In this document: positions 7,238 through 13,781 of the stretch, in pieces
Layout of the letters: every line of letters begins with the position of its first letter
How positions within the stretch are numbered: the stretch's first letter is position 1
DNA from: Granulosicoccus sp047634635
Lineage (GTDB): Bacteria; Pseudomonadota; Gammaproteobacteria; Granulosicoccales; Granulosicoccaceae
Length of the DNA: 13,781 nucleotides
Assembly: GCA_047634635.1 (NCBI GenBank)
Contig: JBLIIE010000134.1
Span: 1-13,781 of the forward strand
Direction of reading: 5' to 3'
Made by a program: the position numbers and the translations under genes
Notes under the pieces: generated by a model
Told to the model about the DNA's origin: nothing
The model's database searches: none
Seen by the model: the letters and a program-made list of their open reading frames with translations, nothing else

Positions 7238-8188
7238 GTGCAAGACGGAACGGGCACTGTAACAATTGCAGCATCCAAAAACCTGTACGGTTATGTGTGG
7301 AGAAATTCCGCCCCACAACAATTTGTTGTTTGTGCTGTCGCTCTAGTAACGCTGCCACTGACGTTAGCGCCTATAGAGTTACAACGGCGCATCATTGACG
7401 ATGCCGTTGATGAGAAAAATATCAATCTCCTCTTTACGCTCATCGCGGTATATGCGGTGATTGTTGCACTTCAGCAGATCGTCAAATACAGTTACAACTA
7501 CCTAGGTGCAAGACTTTCTGCCCGTTTGATTCGAGGATTGCGGGAAAAAATATTTGAAGAGTTAACTGACGATGCTGCCATGCAAAGTAGCGAGGATGGT
7601 GCTGTAGTTTCAATGTTGACAGCAGAGGTTGTACCAATCGGTGGTTTCGGCGGTTCAGCATTTGCGCTACTCATCACCGAAGGTGGGGTGCTGTTATCCG
7701 TGATGGGCTATATGCTCTATACCCAACTGGATTTGGCTATTATCGCCATCCTTACATTTATCCCACAAGCCATCGCGACGCCGATGGTACAGAAACATAT
7801 TAATCAACAGTCTGCGGAACAGATTGGATTGGTTCGATCAGTGGGCGATGACGCACTCACCGAAAAACAGGACCACCCCAACGGTAGAAAAGGTGCCAAA
7901 CGCCGAATTGGACTGATTTATTTGAACCGGTTGGTTATCAACAGGCTAAAGTTTAGCCTCAAGGCCATATTAAATGTATTTGATCATCTGGCCGATCTGG
8001 CGGTATTAGGTTTTGGCGGCTATCTGGTCATTGTCGGGCAAACCGATGTAGGTGTTGTAGTTGCTTTTTTGTCGGGCCTCAATACCTTACGAAGTCCCTG
8101 GCGTACGTTAATTTCCTATTTTCGGCTTGTATCGGATGCAACGCTTCGATTTAAATTATTGTCCGATAAAGTACCTGGTCTGGATTAA
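7238..8188 (+). CDS. ABC exporter transmembrane subunit without ATPase domain
   Basis: A 316-residue integral membrane protein resembling the transmembrane half of type-I ABC exporters. Hydrophobic segments lie at about 27-48, 64-84, 139-161, 165-184 and 250-281. The cytoplasmic-loop pattern (L-I-R-G-L-R-E-K-I-F-E-E-L) and the final segment (L-N-T-L-R-S-P-W-R-T-L-I-S-Y-F-R-L-V-S-D-A) are where a nucleotide-binding domain would normally follow. None does: the gene ends at K-V-P-G-L-D and no Walker motifs occur in any frame downstream. It may be a stand-alone permease pairing with a separate ATPase, or a truncated full-length exporter. The GTG at 7238 is the longest start; AAAGG at 7219-7223 is rather far away, so the start is uncertain. 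Confidence 0.72.
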   Translation: MQDGTGTVTIAASKNLYGYVWRNSAPQQFVVCAVALVTLPLTLAPIELQRRIIDDAVDEKNINLLFTLIAVYAVIVALQQIVKYSYNYLGARLSARLIRGLREKIFEELTDDAAMQSSEDGAVVSMLTAEVVPIGGFGGSAFALLITEGGVLLSVMGYMLYTQLDLAIIAILTFIPQAIATPMVQKHINQQSAEQIGLVRSVGDDALTEKQDHPNGRKGAKRRIGLIYLNRLVINRLKFSLKAILNVFDHLADLAVLGFGGYLVIVGQTDVGVVVAFLSGLNTLRSPWRTLISYFRLVSDATLRFKLLSDKVPGLD

Positions 8189-8508
8189 TCGCAATGGCCA
8201 GCACCATGCGTCGTTCGCCGGCTTCAAGATCACTGTGATGGTGTTGCTTGCCCATATATCCCTACCGAAATTATGACGGACAACGTCATTACGACAAACC
8301 AGCTGCATTAAACATCCATCACACTCAATAAAAAAGCGATCACATTGATCTGCATCATGGAGTGTGTTGCGTTGATCAGAGATAGTAGGAGCTCGACGGG
8401 GCCGACTCTGGATCGCCAGATCTGTGCGCGATGATGCCACCCCGAACACTGTCCTCGCAGCGCCAACCAGGCAATGCGTCCAACGGTTTCGCCTGACAGG
8501 AGATTGCA
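8189..8508. other. Intergenic region with DUF302 promoter
   Basis: No coding sequence is recognisable in these 320 bases on either strand; longer open frames give no family-like sequence. The right half holds the FNR-like promoter described separately. ATCACTGTGAT at 8229-8239 is a short palindrome of unknown meaning. There is no trace of a nucleotide-binding domain after the ABC subunit. Confidence 0.5.
8345..8386 (+). promoter_or_regulatory. FNR/Anr-like class II promoter of DUF302-Cu-ATPase
   Basis: TTGATCTGCATCAT at 8345-8358 matches nine of ten defined bases of the FNR/Anr consensus. With the box centred at -41.5, the -10 falls at 8381-8386 and reads GATAGT (4/6 to TATAAT), with transcription starting near 8393 and a leader of about 115 bases. 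The core TTGATCTGnATCA is shared with the box at 6862-6875. The sequence match is seen; oxygen control is inferred. Confidence 0.55.
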
Positions 8509-8895
8509 ATGAGTTATACGATCAACCGGACCTTCGAGGGTGAAGCGTTCAAAGACATTGATGCCCGTACCCGAAAAGCGATTACCGACAAAGGCTTTGG
8601 CATTCTGACCGAGATTGATGTACGAGCGACCATGAAAAAAAAGCTGGATGTCCAGATGCCGCCCTATCGAATCCTCGGCGCCTGCAATCCAAAGATGGCC
8701 CATGAAGCCATTGGGATGGAGCCACGTGTGGGCGCGATGTTGCCCTGCAATGTCATTCTGCGAGAGGTTGATGGTGGGGTCGAAGTCAGCGCAATCGATC
8801 CCGTGGTCTCCATGCAAGCTATCGACAACCCGAGCCTGCATGCGGTCGCGGCTAAGGTGCGCGACCTTCTTGCCAAGACGGTTGCTGCTATCTGA
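8509..8895 (+). CDS. DUF302 family protein
   Basis: The 128-residue protein has the DUF302 layout: M-S-Y-T-I-N-R-T-F at the start, K-G-F-G-I-L-T-E-I-D-V around 28-38, the K-K-K-L-D segment at 43-47, P-Y-R-I-L-G-A-C-N-P with Cys59, and G-A-M-L-P-C-N-V with Cys80. There is no signal peptide or membrane helix, so it is probably cytoplasmic. The biochemical role of DUF302 is not established. The two conserved Cys and nearby His/Met residues, plus the copper ATPase 114 bases downstream, make a role in metal or redox handling a reasonable guess. AGGAG at 8498-8502, six bases before the ATG, fixes the start. An FNR-like promoter lies upstream, and no terminator is visible before the ATPase gene, so the two are probably co-transcribed. 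Confidence 0.88.
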   Translation: MSYTINRTFEGEAFKDIDARTRKAITDKGFGILTEIDVRATMKKKLDVQMPPYRILGACNPKMAHEAIGMEPRVGAMLPCNVILREVDGGVEVSAIDPVVSMQAIDNPSLHAVAAKVRDLLAKTVAAI

Positions 8896-9009
8896 CCCGC
8901 TCACGAACCATGTCACAGGGAACTTCACCCTCAATCACCGGGCGGATGCAGACGTATTATGAGACCGTGATCTGGCCATGTGCGTTCACACCAGCTCAAG
9001 GAGCTCTTT

Positions 9010-11385
9010 ATGTCCAATACCGATCCGCACAAACACCAGCCGCATCCTGAGCCTGAGCACGAACAGATTCAGGACGACCAGGGTGAACCATCCCAAGGTT
9101 CCACCGAGATTGACCCCGTCTGCGGCATGACCGTGGCCCTGAGTCCCGACACGCCGACTGAGACTGTTGATGGCAAGACCCTCCATTTCTGCTCGGAAAA
9201 ATGTCAAGATAAATACAAAGCTGACCCTTGGTTCTATGAATCGGGGAGGGCTACCGAGAGCACGAAGACTGCCCCCGCCAACGTCCAGTACACGTGCCCT
9301 ATGCACCCGCAGATCATTCGCGACACACCAGGGGCCTGTCCGCTCTGCGGCATGGCGCTGGAACCAACGGTGCCATCGGATGAGCCAAGCCAGGAGCTGA
9401 CCGACTTTACGCGACGGATGTGGATCTCGGCGGCGGCAGCTGTGCCGCTGATCGTACTGACAATGGGGCCGATGGCCGGCTTGCCGGTGCGGGACTGGGT
9501 CGGGCATCAGACGGCGGGGTATCTGGAATTTGTTCTGGCAACACCTGTCGTACTGTGGGCCGCGCAACCGTTCTTCAGACGTGGATGGGACTCGATCGTT
9601 AACCGGTCGTCGAACATGTGGACGCTGATCTCGCTTGGCGTGGCAGCGGCTTATGTGTACTCGCTTTTCGCCGTATTCCTGCCGGGTCTTTTCCCCGAGG
9701 CTTACCGAGTGGAACATGGTGTTGGAACCTACTTTGAGGCGTCGGTGGTAATCGTTGCGCTGGTGTTCGTAGGCCAGGTTCTGGAACTGCGCGCGCGCGC
9801 GCGAACGGGCGACGCCATTCGTGCGCTTTTGAACCTTGCGCCCAAGACCGCACGGCGCATCCTGCCAGATGGCGAGGAATACGATGCTCCGTTGGAAAAC
9901 ATCATGGAAGGCGACCGGTTGCGTGTTCGCCCCGGCGATTCAGTGCCGGTTGATGGCACGATCATCGATGGGCGGTCTTCGCTGGACGAAAGTATGCTTA
10001 CGGGTGAATCGATACCCGTCGAAAAGGGCCCTGGCGATTTGCTAACTGGCGCCACCATCAACAAGAATGGTTCTCTGGTGATCGAGGCGAGCAAAGTGGG
10101 TGCCGATACCGTCCTGGCGCAGATTGTGAACATGGTGTCGAATGCCCGGCAGTCACGTGCGCCGATCCAGGGCCTGGCAGACCGGGTATCGACTATCTTC
10201 GTACCGAGCGTGGTCGGGGTGTCGATTCTGGCCTTCATTTCATGGATGATATTCGGCCCTGATCCGGCACTGGTGTTTGCTATTGCCGCAGCTGTATCGG
10301 TGTTGATCGTCGCCTGTCCCTGTGCGCTTGGCCTGGCCACCCCTATCTCGATTACGACAGCGGCGGGGCGCGGGGCGCAGGCAGGCGTGCTTATCAAGGA
10401 TGCAGAGGCGCTGGAGCGGATGGCCAGTGTCGATACGCTGATCGTCGACAAGACCGGTACGCTAACGATGGGGCAACCGAAACTGACCGATACGGTGGTG
10501 CTTGCCGATGTCCCTGAGGCCGAACTTCTGACGCTGGCAGCAGCGTTGGAACGCGCGTCCGAGCATCCTTTGGCCGAAGCCATTGTGGAGGGGGCCGAAG
10601 CCGCGGGCGCCGCACGACAGGAGGCCACCGATTTCGAAGCCGTCACCGGCAAGGGTGTGCGCGGCACCGTAAGCGGACACACCGTGGCGCTGGGAAACAG
10701 CGCCATGATGCAAGATCTGGAGTTGGATACGGCTGATGCCAACGCGCACGCCGATACGCTGCGTGCCGAGGGAAAGACAGCGATGTTCCTCGAGGTAGAC
10801 GGGACTCTCGTCGGCATCGTCGCCGTAGCTGATCCGATCAAGGACAACACGGCGCAGGCCATTCGTGAACTTCATGCGCAAGGACTGCAGGTGATCATGG
10901 CAACCGGCGACAATGAACGCACCGCGCAAGCTGTTGCGGGCAAACTCGGCATTGACGAGGTACGCGCCGGCGTTCTTCCGGAAGACAAGAAAGCGCTGAT
11001 CGAAGAGTTACGAAAAGAAGGTCACCAGATCGCCATGGCAGGCGACGGTGTGAATGACGCACCCGCTCTGGCTGCCGCCGATGTCGGCATCGCCATGGGC
11101 ACGGGTGCTGACGTCGCGATGGAAAGCGCAGGCATCACGCTTCTGGGCGGTGACCTGATGGGTATCGTGCGGGCGCGGAAACTGGCCAAAGCCACTGTAC
11201 GCAACATTAAGCAGAACCTGTTCTTCGCTTTCGCCTACAACGCCATCGGTGTGCCGATCGCGGCAGGACTGCTGTATCCGTTAACGGGACTGTTGCTATC
11301 GCCCATGATCGCAGCCGCGGCGATGAGTCTGTCTTCTGTCTCGGTCATCTCCAATGCGCTGAGGCTGCGGCGGGTTGAGCTCTAG
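9010..11385 (+). CDS. copA: Copper-translocating P1B-type ATPase with YHS and HMBD domains
   Basis: This 791-residue inner-membrane pump exports Cu(I) from the cytoplasm. The start is set at 9010 by AAGGAG six bases upstream; an in-frame ATG at 8980 has no such site. After a His-rich head come a YHS domain (about 33-78; D-P-V-C-G-M, Cys61, Cys65) and a heavy-metal-binding domain (93-119; Y-T-C-P-M-H-P, C-P-L-C-G-M), in place of the classical CxxC HMA domain. Core motifs follow: T-G-E-S (331-334), C-P-C (436-438) in the transport helix, phosphorylation D-K-T-G-T-L-T (Asp480), S-E-H-P (517-520), T-G-D-N and G-D-G-V-N-D-A-P (from 678). The Y-N of helix 7 and M-S-L-S-S of helix 8 complete the Cu+ (P1B-1) signature. 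It is intact, unlike many neighbours. Given the DUF302 partner and FNR-like promoter it may serve copper supply or detoxification under low oxygen. Confidence 0.93.
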   Translation: MSNTDPHKHQPHPEPEHEQIQDDQGEPSQGSTEIDPVCGMTVALSPDTPTETVDGKTLHFCSEKCQDKYKADPWFYESGRATESTKTAPANVQYTCPMHPQIIRDTPGACPLCGMALEPTVPSDEPSQELTDFTRRMWISAAAAVPLIVLTMGPMAGLPVRDWVGHQTAGYLEFVLATPVVLWAAQPFFRRGWDSIVNRSSNMWTLISLGVAAAYVYSLFAVFLPGLFPEAYRVEHGVGTYFEASVVIVALVFVGQVLELRARARTGDAIRALLNLAPKTARRILPDGEEYDAPLENIMEGDRLRVRPGDSVPVDGTIIDGRSSLDESMLTGESIPVEKGPGDLLTGATINKNGSLVIEASKVGADTVLAQIVNMVSNARQSRAPIQGLADRVSTIFVPSVVGVSILAFISWMIFGPDPALVFAIAAAVSVLIVACPCALGLATPISITTAAGRGAQAGVLIKDAEALERMASVDTLIVDKTGTLTMGQPKLTDTVVLADVPEAELLTLAAALERASEHPLAEAIVEGAEAAGAARQEATDFEAVTGKGVRGTVSGHTVALGNSAMMQDLELDTADANAHADTLRAEGKTAMFLEVDGTLVGIVAVADPIKDNTAQAIRELHAQGLQVIMATGDNERTAQAVAGKLGIDEVRAGVLPEDKKALIEELRKEGHQIAMAGDGVNDAPALAAADVGIAMGTGADVAMESAGITLLGGDLMGIVRARKLAKATVRNIKQNLFFAFAYNAIGVPIAAGLLYPLTGLLLSPMIAAAAMSLSSVSVISNALRLRRVEL

Positions 11386-11508
11386 TGGTCCATCCAACAT
11401 TGACCAACACAAGCAGGCACTCGGTATGGAAAGAAGGGGCTCAGAAACGCATTCACCAAAGATGCGCCCTGCTCCCCAACACCTAATCTGCCTGGACAGC
11501 CGTGGTGC
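11386..11508. other. Junk-like spacer after the copper ATPase
   Basis: No gene is recognised. TGGTC and GACCA arms lie just after the ATPase stop but form only a 5-base stem with no T-run, so no terminator is claimed. On the minus strand this stretch would carry the C-terminus of the cytochrome remnant, but the reading is scrambled: only a faint A-H-L-W similarity to the usual R-x-x-W-G-N ending is seen in one frame. Confidence 0.35.
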
Positions 11509-11769
11509 CTATCGAGCGGGTCGTGTGGCGGTTGACGGCATTGCTGCGCCGTTCAGAATCACCTGCAAGAAACCGCTGGGTTCGTCCGCCAGCACATTGG
11601 AATTGCCGACGAGTTCCGGAAAGACCCCGTCCGCACCAGTGCCGGTATTGAAGTGGCAGGCATTGCAGTTGTCCAGATGCAGCGGCGCGCCCAGATTCAT
11701 ATCGGGGGATGCTGCAAGTAGCATTGCAGCGGTTTCATAGGTTGATGTGTGGAAACGACTAGCGGTAGG
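11509..11769 (-). pseudogene. Cytochrome c (alcohol/gluconate dehydrogenase subunit type), remnant
   Basis: The minus strand reads Y-E-T-A-A-M-L-L-A-A-S-P-D, then L-G-A-P-L-H-L-D-N-C-N-A-C-H-F with a CxxCH heme-binding motif. V-F-P-E-L-V-G-N-S-N-V-L-A-D-E-P-S-G and V-I-L-N-G-A follow, a pattern typical of the last heme domain of multi-heme cytochrome c subunits of membrane alcohol or gluconate dehydrogenases. A TAG at 11509 ends it about where the axial-Met region (M-P-x-F) should be. Upstream, a TAA at 11770-11772 cuts off the frame; the export signal and the other heme domains are missing. It is therefore a fragment of roughly 85 codons from a gene normally over 400 codons long. Confidence 0.7.
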
Positions 11770-11823
11770 TTAGCGATTACAGCTAATACATCAAGAGCCT
11801 CCTGGATTCAACGGAATAATCGG

Positions 11824-11982
11824 CTACTGCTTTACATCATAAACCTCCTTCACCGCATCCAGGAACCAGCCAGGTCTCTCCAGCAACACATAGATCAGCA
11901 CAAAAGCAAGAATGGGAAACAATGGAACTATCGCATCAATGACTCCGAGTGCTATCACCCAGATCAACAGTCGTGTTTTCAT
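11824..11982 (-). CDS. Small two-helix membrane protein, unknown function
   Basis: The 52-residue reading M-K-T-R-L-L-I-W-V-I-A-L-G-V-I-D-A-I-V-P then L-F-P-I-L-A-F-V-L-I-Y-V-L-L-E-R-P forms two short hydrophobic stretches around an acidic/proline turn, followed by an amphipathic tail (W-F-L-D-A-V-K-E-V-Y). It looks like a real small inner-membrane protein rather than a remnant. No clear ribosome binding site precedes the ATG at 11982; an in-frame upstream start at 12054 would add 24 polar residues unlike a membrane protein and is less likely. I do not recognise the function. It sits among pseudogenes on the same strand. Confidence 0.55.
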   Translation of the reverse strand: MKTRLLIWVIALGVIDAIVPLFPILAFVLIYVLLERPGWFLDAVKEVYDVKQ

Positions 11983-12044
11983 ATAATTCGTAAGTCTTTC
12001 GTCGGTCTGCCTAGAGTAGCAAGAGTCCTGGTGGGTCATGTGGT

Positions 12045-12425
12045 TAGACCACAAGTAATGTCTGGAGTATCAGCCAGTGCTGCAAGTACGGTATCAAGCT
12101 TTGCGCGCGAAGTTACCAGCACGGTGGATTCACTGTTTTTGAGGATGTAAACCAGTTCGCCCGCCGTCAACCAGAAGTTCACACAGGTAAAATACAAACC
12201 GCTACGCTAGCCCGCGTAATTTGTCTCTATGTATTGCCAATTGTTCTCCATGGACACGGAGTAATGATCGAGACTGTTCAGACCACAATCGCGCAGGCAA
12301 TGTGCAAATTGGTTGGCTCGCTGATCAAGTTCGCGATAGCTTAAGTTGAGGCACTGGCGCGGCTTGCCTGACATCAAATGAGCAGAATCGTGCGACGCAA
12401 ACTGCAAGGTACGGCAGATCTGACT
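12045..12425 (-). pseudogene. AMP-binding acyl-CoA synthetase, N-terminal remnant with internal stop
   Basis: The minus strand reads L-S-Y-R-E-L-D-Q-R-A-N-Q-F-A-H-C-L-R, the classic N-terminal motif of AMP-forming acyl-CoA synthetases. This is followed by N-Y-A-G, a TAG at 12207-12209, and in the same frame R-S-G-L-Y-F-T-C-V-N-F-W-L-T-A-G-E-L-V-Y-I-L-K-N-S. Then comes V-L-V-T-S-R-A-K-L-D-T-V-L-A-A-L-A-D-T-P-D-I, and a TGA follows. The alignment across the TAG is unbroken, so it is a nonsense mutation. Only about 120 of roughly 500-550 residues remain; the ATP-binding P-loop and the catalytic C-terminal domain are absent. The beginning is also eroded and no convincing start codon is present. 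The substrate cannot be inferred. Confidence 0.8.
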
Positions 12426-12529
12426 CATTGATCGGCAATTTCGCCAGAGCTTTTGCCAGCCCTGTTTGCACTGTCGGAGCATGCATTGAGCTTATCCGCC
12501 GGCGATGCCTTCATGCGCGTATTGGTCGC

Positions 12530-12670
12530 GGCGATCGTCTGGATGCTACCGCAAGCTGTGTTGACCATGATGTCGAGCCCGCCAAGGGATTTTTCGGCGT
12601 GCTCCACGGCCGGATATATCTCGGCAATGCCACGCCCGATCCCTTGGCCCACACCGGTCGATCCAATAAA
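12530..12670 (-). pseudogene. Short-chain dehydrogenase (SDR), internally deleted remnant
   Basis: Directly after the stop of the aldo/keto reductase, in the same frame, the minus strand reads I-G-S-T-G-V-G-Q-G-I-G-R-G-I-A-E, the Rossmann TGxxxGxG nucleotide-binding motif of SDR enzymes. Only five residues later comes A-E-K-S-L-G-G-L-D-I-M-V-N-T-A, which normally lies some 60 residues further along (helix alpha-D and the N-N-A-G strand). An in-frame deletion must have joined them. After V-N-T-A-C-G-S-I-Q similarity fades. The Ser-Tyr-Lys catalytic region is not found and no start codon remains. The opening resembles 3-hydroxybutyrate-dehydrogenase-like SDRs, but that assignment is weak. Confidence 0.65.
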
Positions 12671-13666
12671 CTACTGACCAAACCGCTCTGGCCCTGCAGG
12701 TTTGTTCCCGACGATGGACTCGATTTTTTGCATGACGTCTGGTGTCAATTTTTCCAATTCATCCATTGCGAGCAAATTATCTTTTAATTGGGACAATCGC
12801 GATGCGCCCAGGATCACGGTTGAAACGTTTCTGTTTTTCAAACACCAAGCCAGTGACAAATGCGTGATGCTCACACCAATTTCGCTTGCCAACGCAGTTA
12901 ATTGTCTTACTTTTTCCAGCTTTTTCTTACCGTTTTCGCTGGTCCATAGATCTCTTAACCATTCATAGCCTGGCAACGCTAATCGGCTGTCATCTGGAAT
13001 GCCATCATTGTACTTGCCGGTTAACATACCACTGGCGAGTGGTGACCAGATGGTGGTGCCCATGCCGAAGTTTTCATAGACCGGTAAAAATTCCCCCTCG
13101 ACCTTATCCCGATGCAGCAGGTTGTATTGAGGCTGTTCCATAGTCGGTGGCGTTAAGCCATTGGCGCGTGCGAACACATGAGCTTCGGTGATCTGTTGTG
13201 CGCTCCACTCGCTGGTGCCCCAATAGATAACCTTTCCTTGTTCAATCAAGGTATGCATGGCACGAACAGTTTCTTCAATCGGTGTGTCGATGTCTGGCCG
13301 GTGACAGAAATATAAATCGAGATAATCAACTTTCAAGCGCACCAGCGCGGCATCACAGGCATCACGCACATGCTTTGCGTTTAAACCCATTTGCATCTGT
13401 TTGCTACCACCCCAGAATACTTTTGACGACACGGCAAACGTGTCGCGTGGCAGACCTAAACCATGGATGGCATCACCCATGATTTTTTCTGATTCACCCG
13501 CTTCATAGCCTTCAGCGTTATCGAAAAAATTTACCCCAGCATCGTAGGCTGTTTTGAGCAACATTTTAGCATCGCTCATATTCACCTGCTTACCAAAGGT
13601 AACCCATGACCCTAACGACAATGCCGAGACTTTCAACCCGGCTTTTCCCAGACGACGATATTCCAT
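12671..13666 (-). CDS. Aldo/keto reductase, voltage-gated K+ channel beta-subunit-like group
   Basis: This 331-residue cytoplasmic NADPH-dependent oxidoreductase is the normal length for the family. It opens with M-E-Y-R-R-L-G-K-A-G-L-K-V-S-A-L-S-L-G. The catalytic tetrad is visible: Asp49 and Tyr54 (F-F-D-N-A-E-G-Y), Lys82 (S-S-K-V-F-W-G) and His122 (L-Y-F-C-H-R-P-D). Further marks are W-G-T-S-E-W-S, Q-P-Q-Y-N-L-L-H-R, W-S-P-L-A-S-G-M-L-T-G-K-Y and S-T-V-I-L-G-A-S (coenzyme-binding end), all as in Kv-beta/YghZ-like enzymes that reduce aldehydes. AAGGAAC just upstream of the ATG at 13666 supports the start. The TAG at 12671 lies immediately before an SDR fragment in the same frame, so the last few residues (P-E-R-F-G-Q) may be affected by a deletion joint; otherwise the gene is intact. 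Confidence 0.93.
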   Translation of the reverse strand: MEYRRLGKAGLKVSALSLGSWVTFGKQVNMSDAKMLLKTAYDAGVNFFDNAEGYEAGESEKIMGDAIHGLGLPRDTFAVSSKVFWGGSKQMQMGLNAKHVRDACDAALVRLKVDYLDLYFCHRPDIDTPIEETVRAMHTLIEQGKVIYWGTSEWSAQQITEAHVFARANGLTPPTMEQPQYNLLHRDKVEGEFLPVYENFGMGTTIWSPLASGMLTGKYNDGIPDDSRLALPGYEWLRDLWTSENGKKKLEKVRQLTALASEIGVSITHLSLAWCLKNRNVSTVILGASRLSQLKDNLLAMDELEKLTPDVMQKIESIVGNKPAGPERFGQ

Positions 13667-13684
13667 GCTTGTTCCTTGTTACCA

Positions 13685-13701
13685 GGGCAGTATTCTTGCC
13701 C
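13685..13701. repeat. Short inverted repeat upstream of the aldo/keto reductase
   Basis: GGGCA and TGCCC arms flank seven bases, centred about 27 bases upstream of the reductase ATG. It could be an operator or a leader hairpin; arms of five bases are short enough to be chance. No convincing promoter was found in the remaining sequence up to the window end. Confidence 0.25.
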
Positions 13702-13781
13702 GTGATCTGTTAACACATTAGCTTCCACTTACAGATACTGAGCAGAAGCCATTGGTATGTCTGTTGGCTACCATACATTGC

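Noticed and set aside
8229..8239. ATCACTGTGAT palindrome as a CRP site
   Set aside because: The arms lack the spacing and half-site order of the TGTGA-n6-TCACA consensus.
8308..8934. 208-codon minus-strand open frame over DUF302 and its promoter
   Set aside because: It is antisense to a clear DUF302 gene with a good ribosome binding site and shows no recognisable domain.
9729..10862. Long open frame (377 codons) on the minus strand inside the copper ATPase gene
   Set aside because: It is rich in Ser, Ala, Thr and Arg, has no family features, and mirrors the codon pattern of the well-supported ATPase on the other strand.
11387..11407. TGGTC/GACCA hairpin after the copper ATPase as terminator
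   Set aside because: Only a 5-base stem with a long loop and no T-run.
11375..11740. Plus-strand 121-codon open frame after the copper ATPase
   Set aside because: No family-like sequence; the minus strand of the same region carries the cytochrome CxxCH motif.
1..13781. CRISPR array, tRNA or rRNA genes, phage or toxin-antitoxin system
   Set aside because: No regularly spaced repeats, cloverleaf-like or rRNA-like sequence, phage genes or toxin-antitoxin pairs were seen on either strand.

Overview
The window looks like an accessory region of a gammaproteobacterial (or closely related proteobacterial) chromosome. Archaic chaperone-usher pilus genes, a copper P1B-ATPase with YHS and heavy-metal-binding N-terminal domains, a DUF302 protein, and sites matching the FNR/Anr consensus TTGATnnnnATCAA all fit that group. 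The species cannot be named from the sequence.

Layout. (1) 1-3859, plus strand: a compact, visibly AT-rich operon for an archaic (Csu-like) pilus: 3' end of a spore-coat-U (SCPU) pilin gene, periplasmic chaperone, outer-membrane usher, and a second single-domain SCPU subunit. (2) 3860-4007: a scar resembling pieces of IS3-family insertion sequences. (3) 4008-4441, minus: the N-terminal fifth of a phosphoketolase gene, frameshifted and cut off next to the scar, with a perfect FNR/Anr box upstream. (4) 4657-6763, minus: a three-gene ABC efflux operon (membrane-fusion protein, FtsX-type permease, ATPase). A deletion fuses the first two genes out of frame, and a nonsense codon removes the H-loop of the ATPase. 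An FNR-like box lies upstream. (5) 7238-8188, plus: an ABC exporter transmembrane subunit with no ATPase domain. (6) 8345-11385, plus: a third FNR-like box, then DUF302 and the copper P1B-ATPase, both intact. (7) 11386-12670, minus: a gene graveyard holding a cytochrome c fragment, a small membrane protein that may be intact, the N-terminus of an AMP-forming acyl-CoA synthetase with an internal stop, and an internally deleted SDR dehydrogenase. (8) 12671-13666, minus: an intact aldo/keto reductase of the Kv-beta-like group.

Overall reading (inference): this looks like a former low-oxygen/fermentative island under an FNR/Anr-type regulator (phosphoketolase, efflux system, DUF302 plus Cu-ATPase, carbon-metabolism enzymes). 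It is now eroding by deletion, frameshift and nonsense mutation, and an AT-rich pilus operon sits beside an IS scar at its edge. The DUF302/Cu-ATPase pair and the aldo/keto reductase are the conserved survivors. Two of the three FNR-like boxes have a 4/6 -10 hexamer at the class II spacing (box centred at -41.5), including one in front of the surviving pair.
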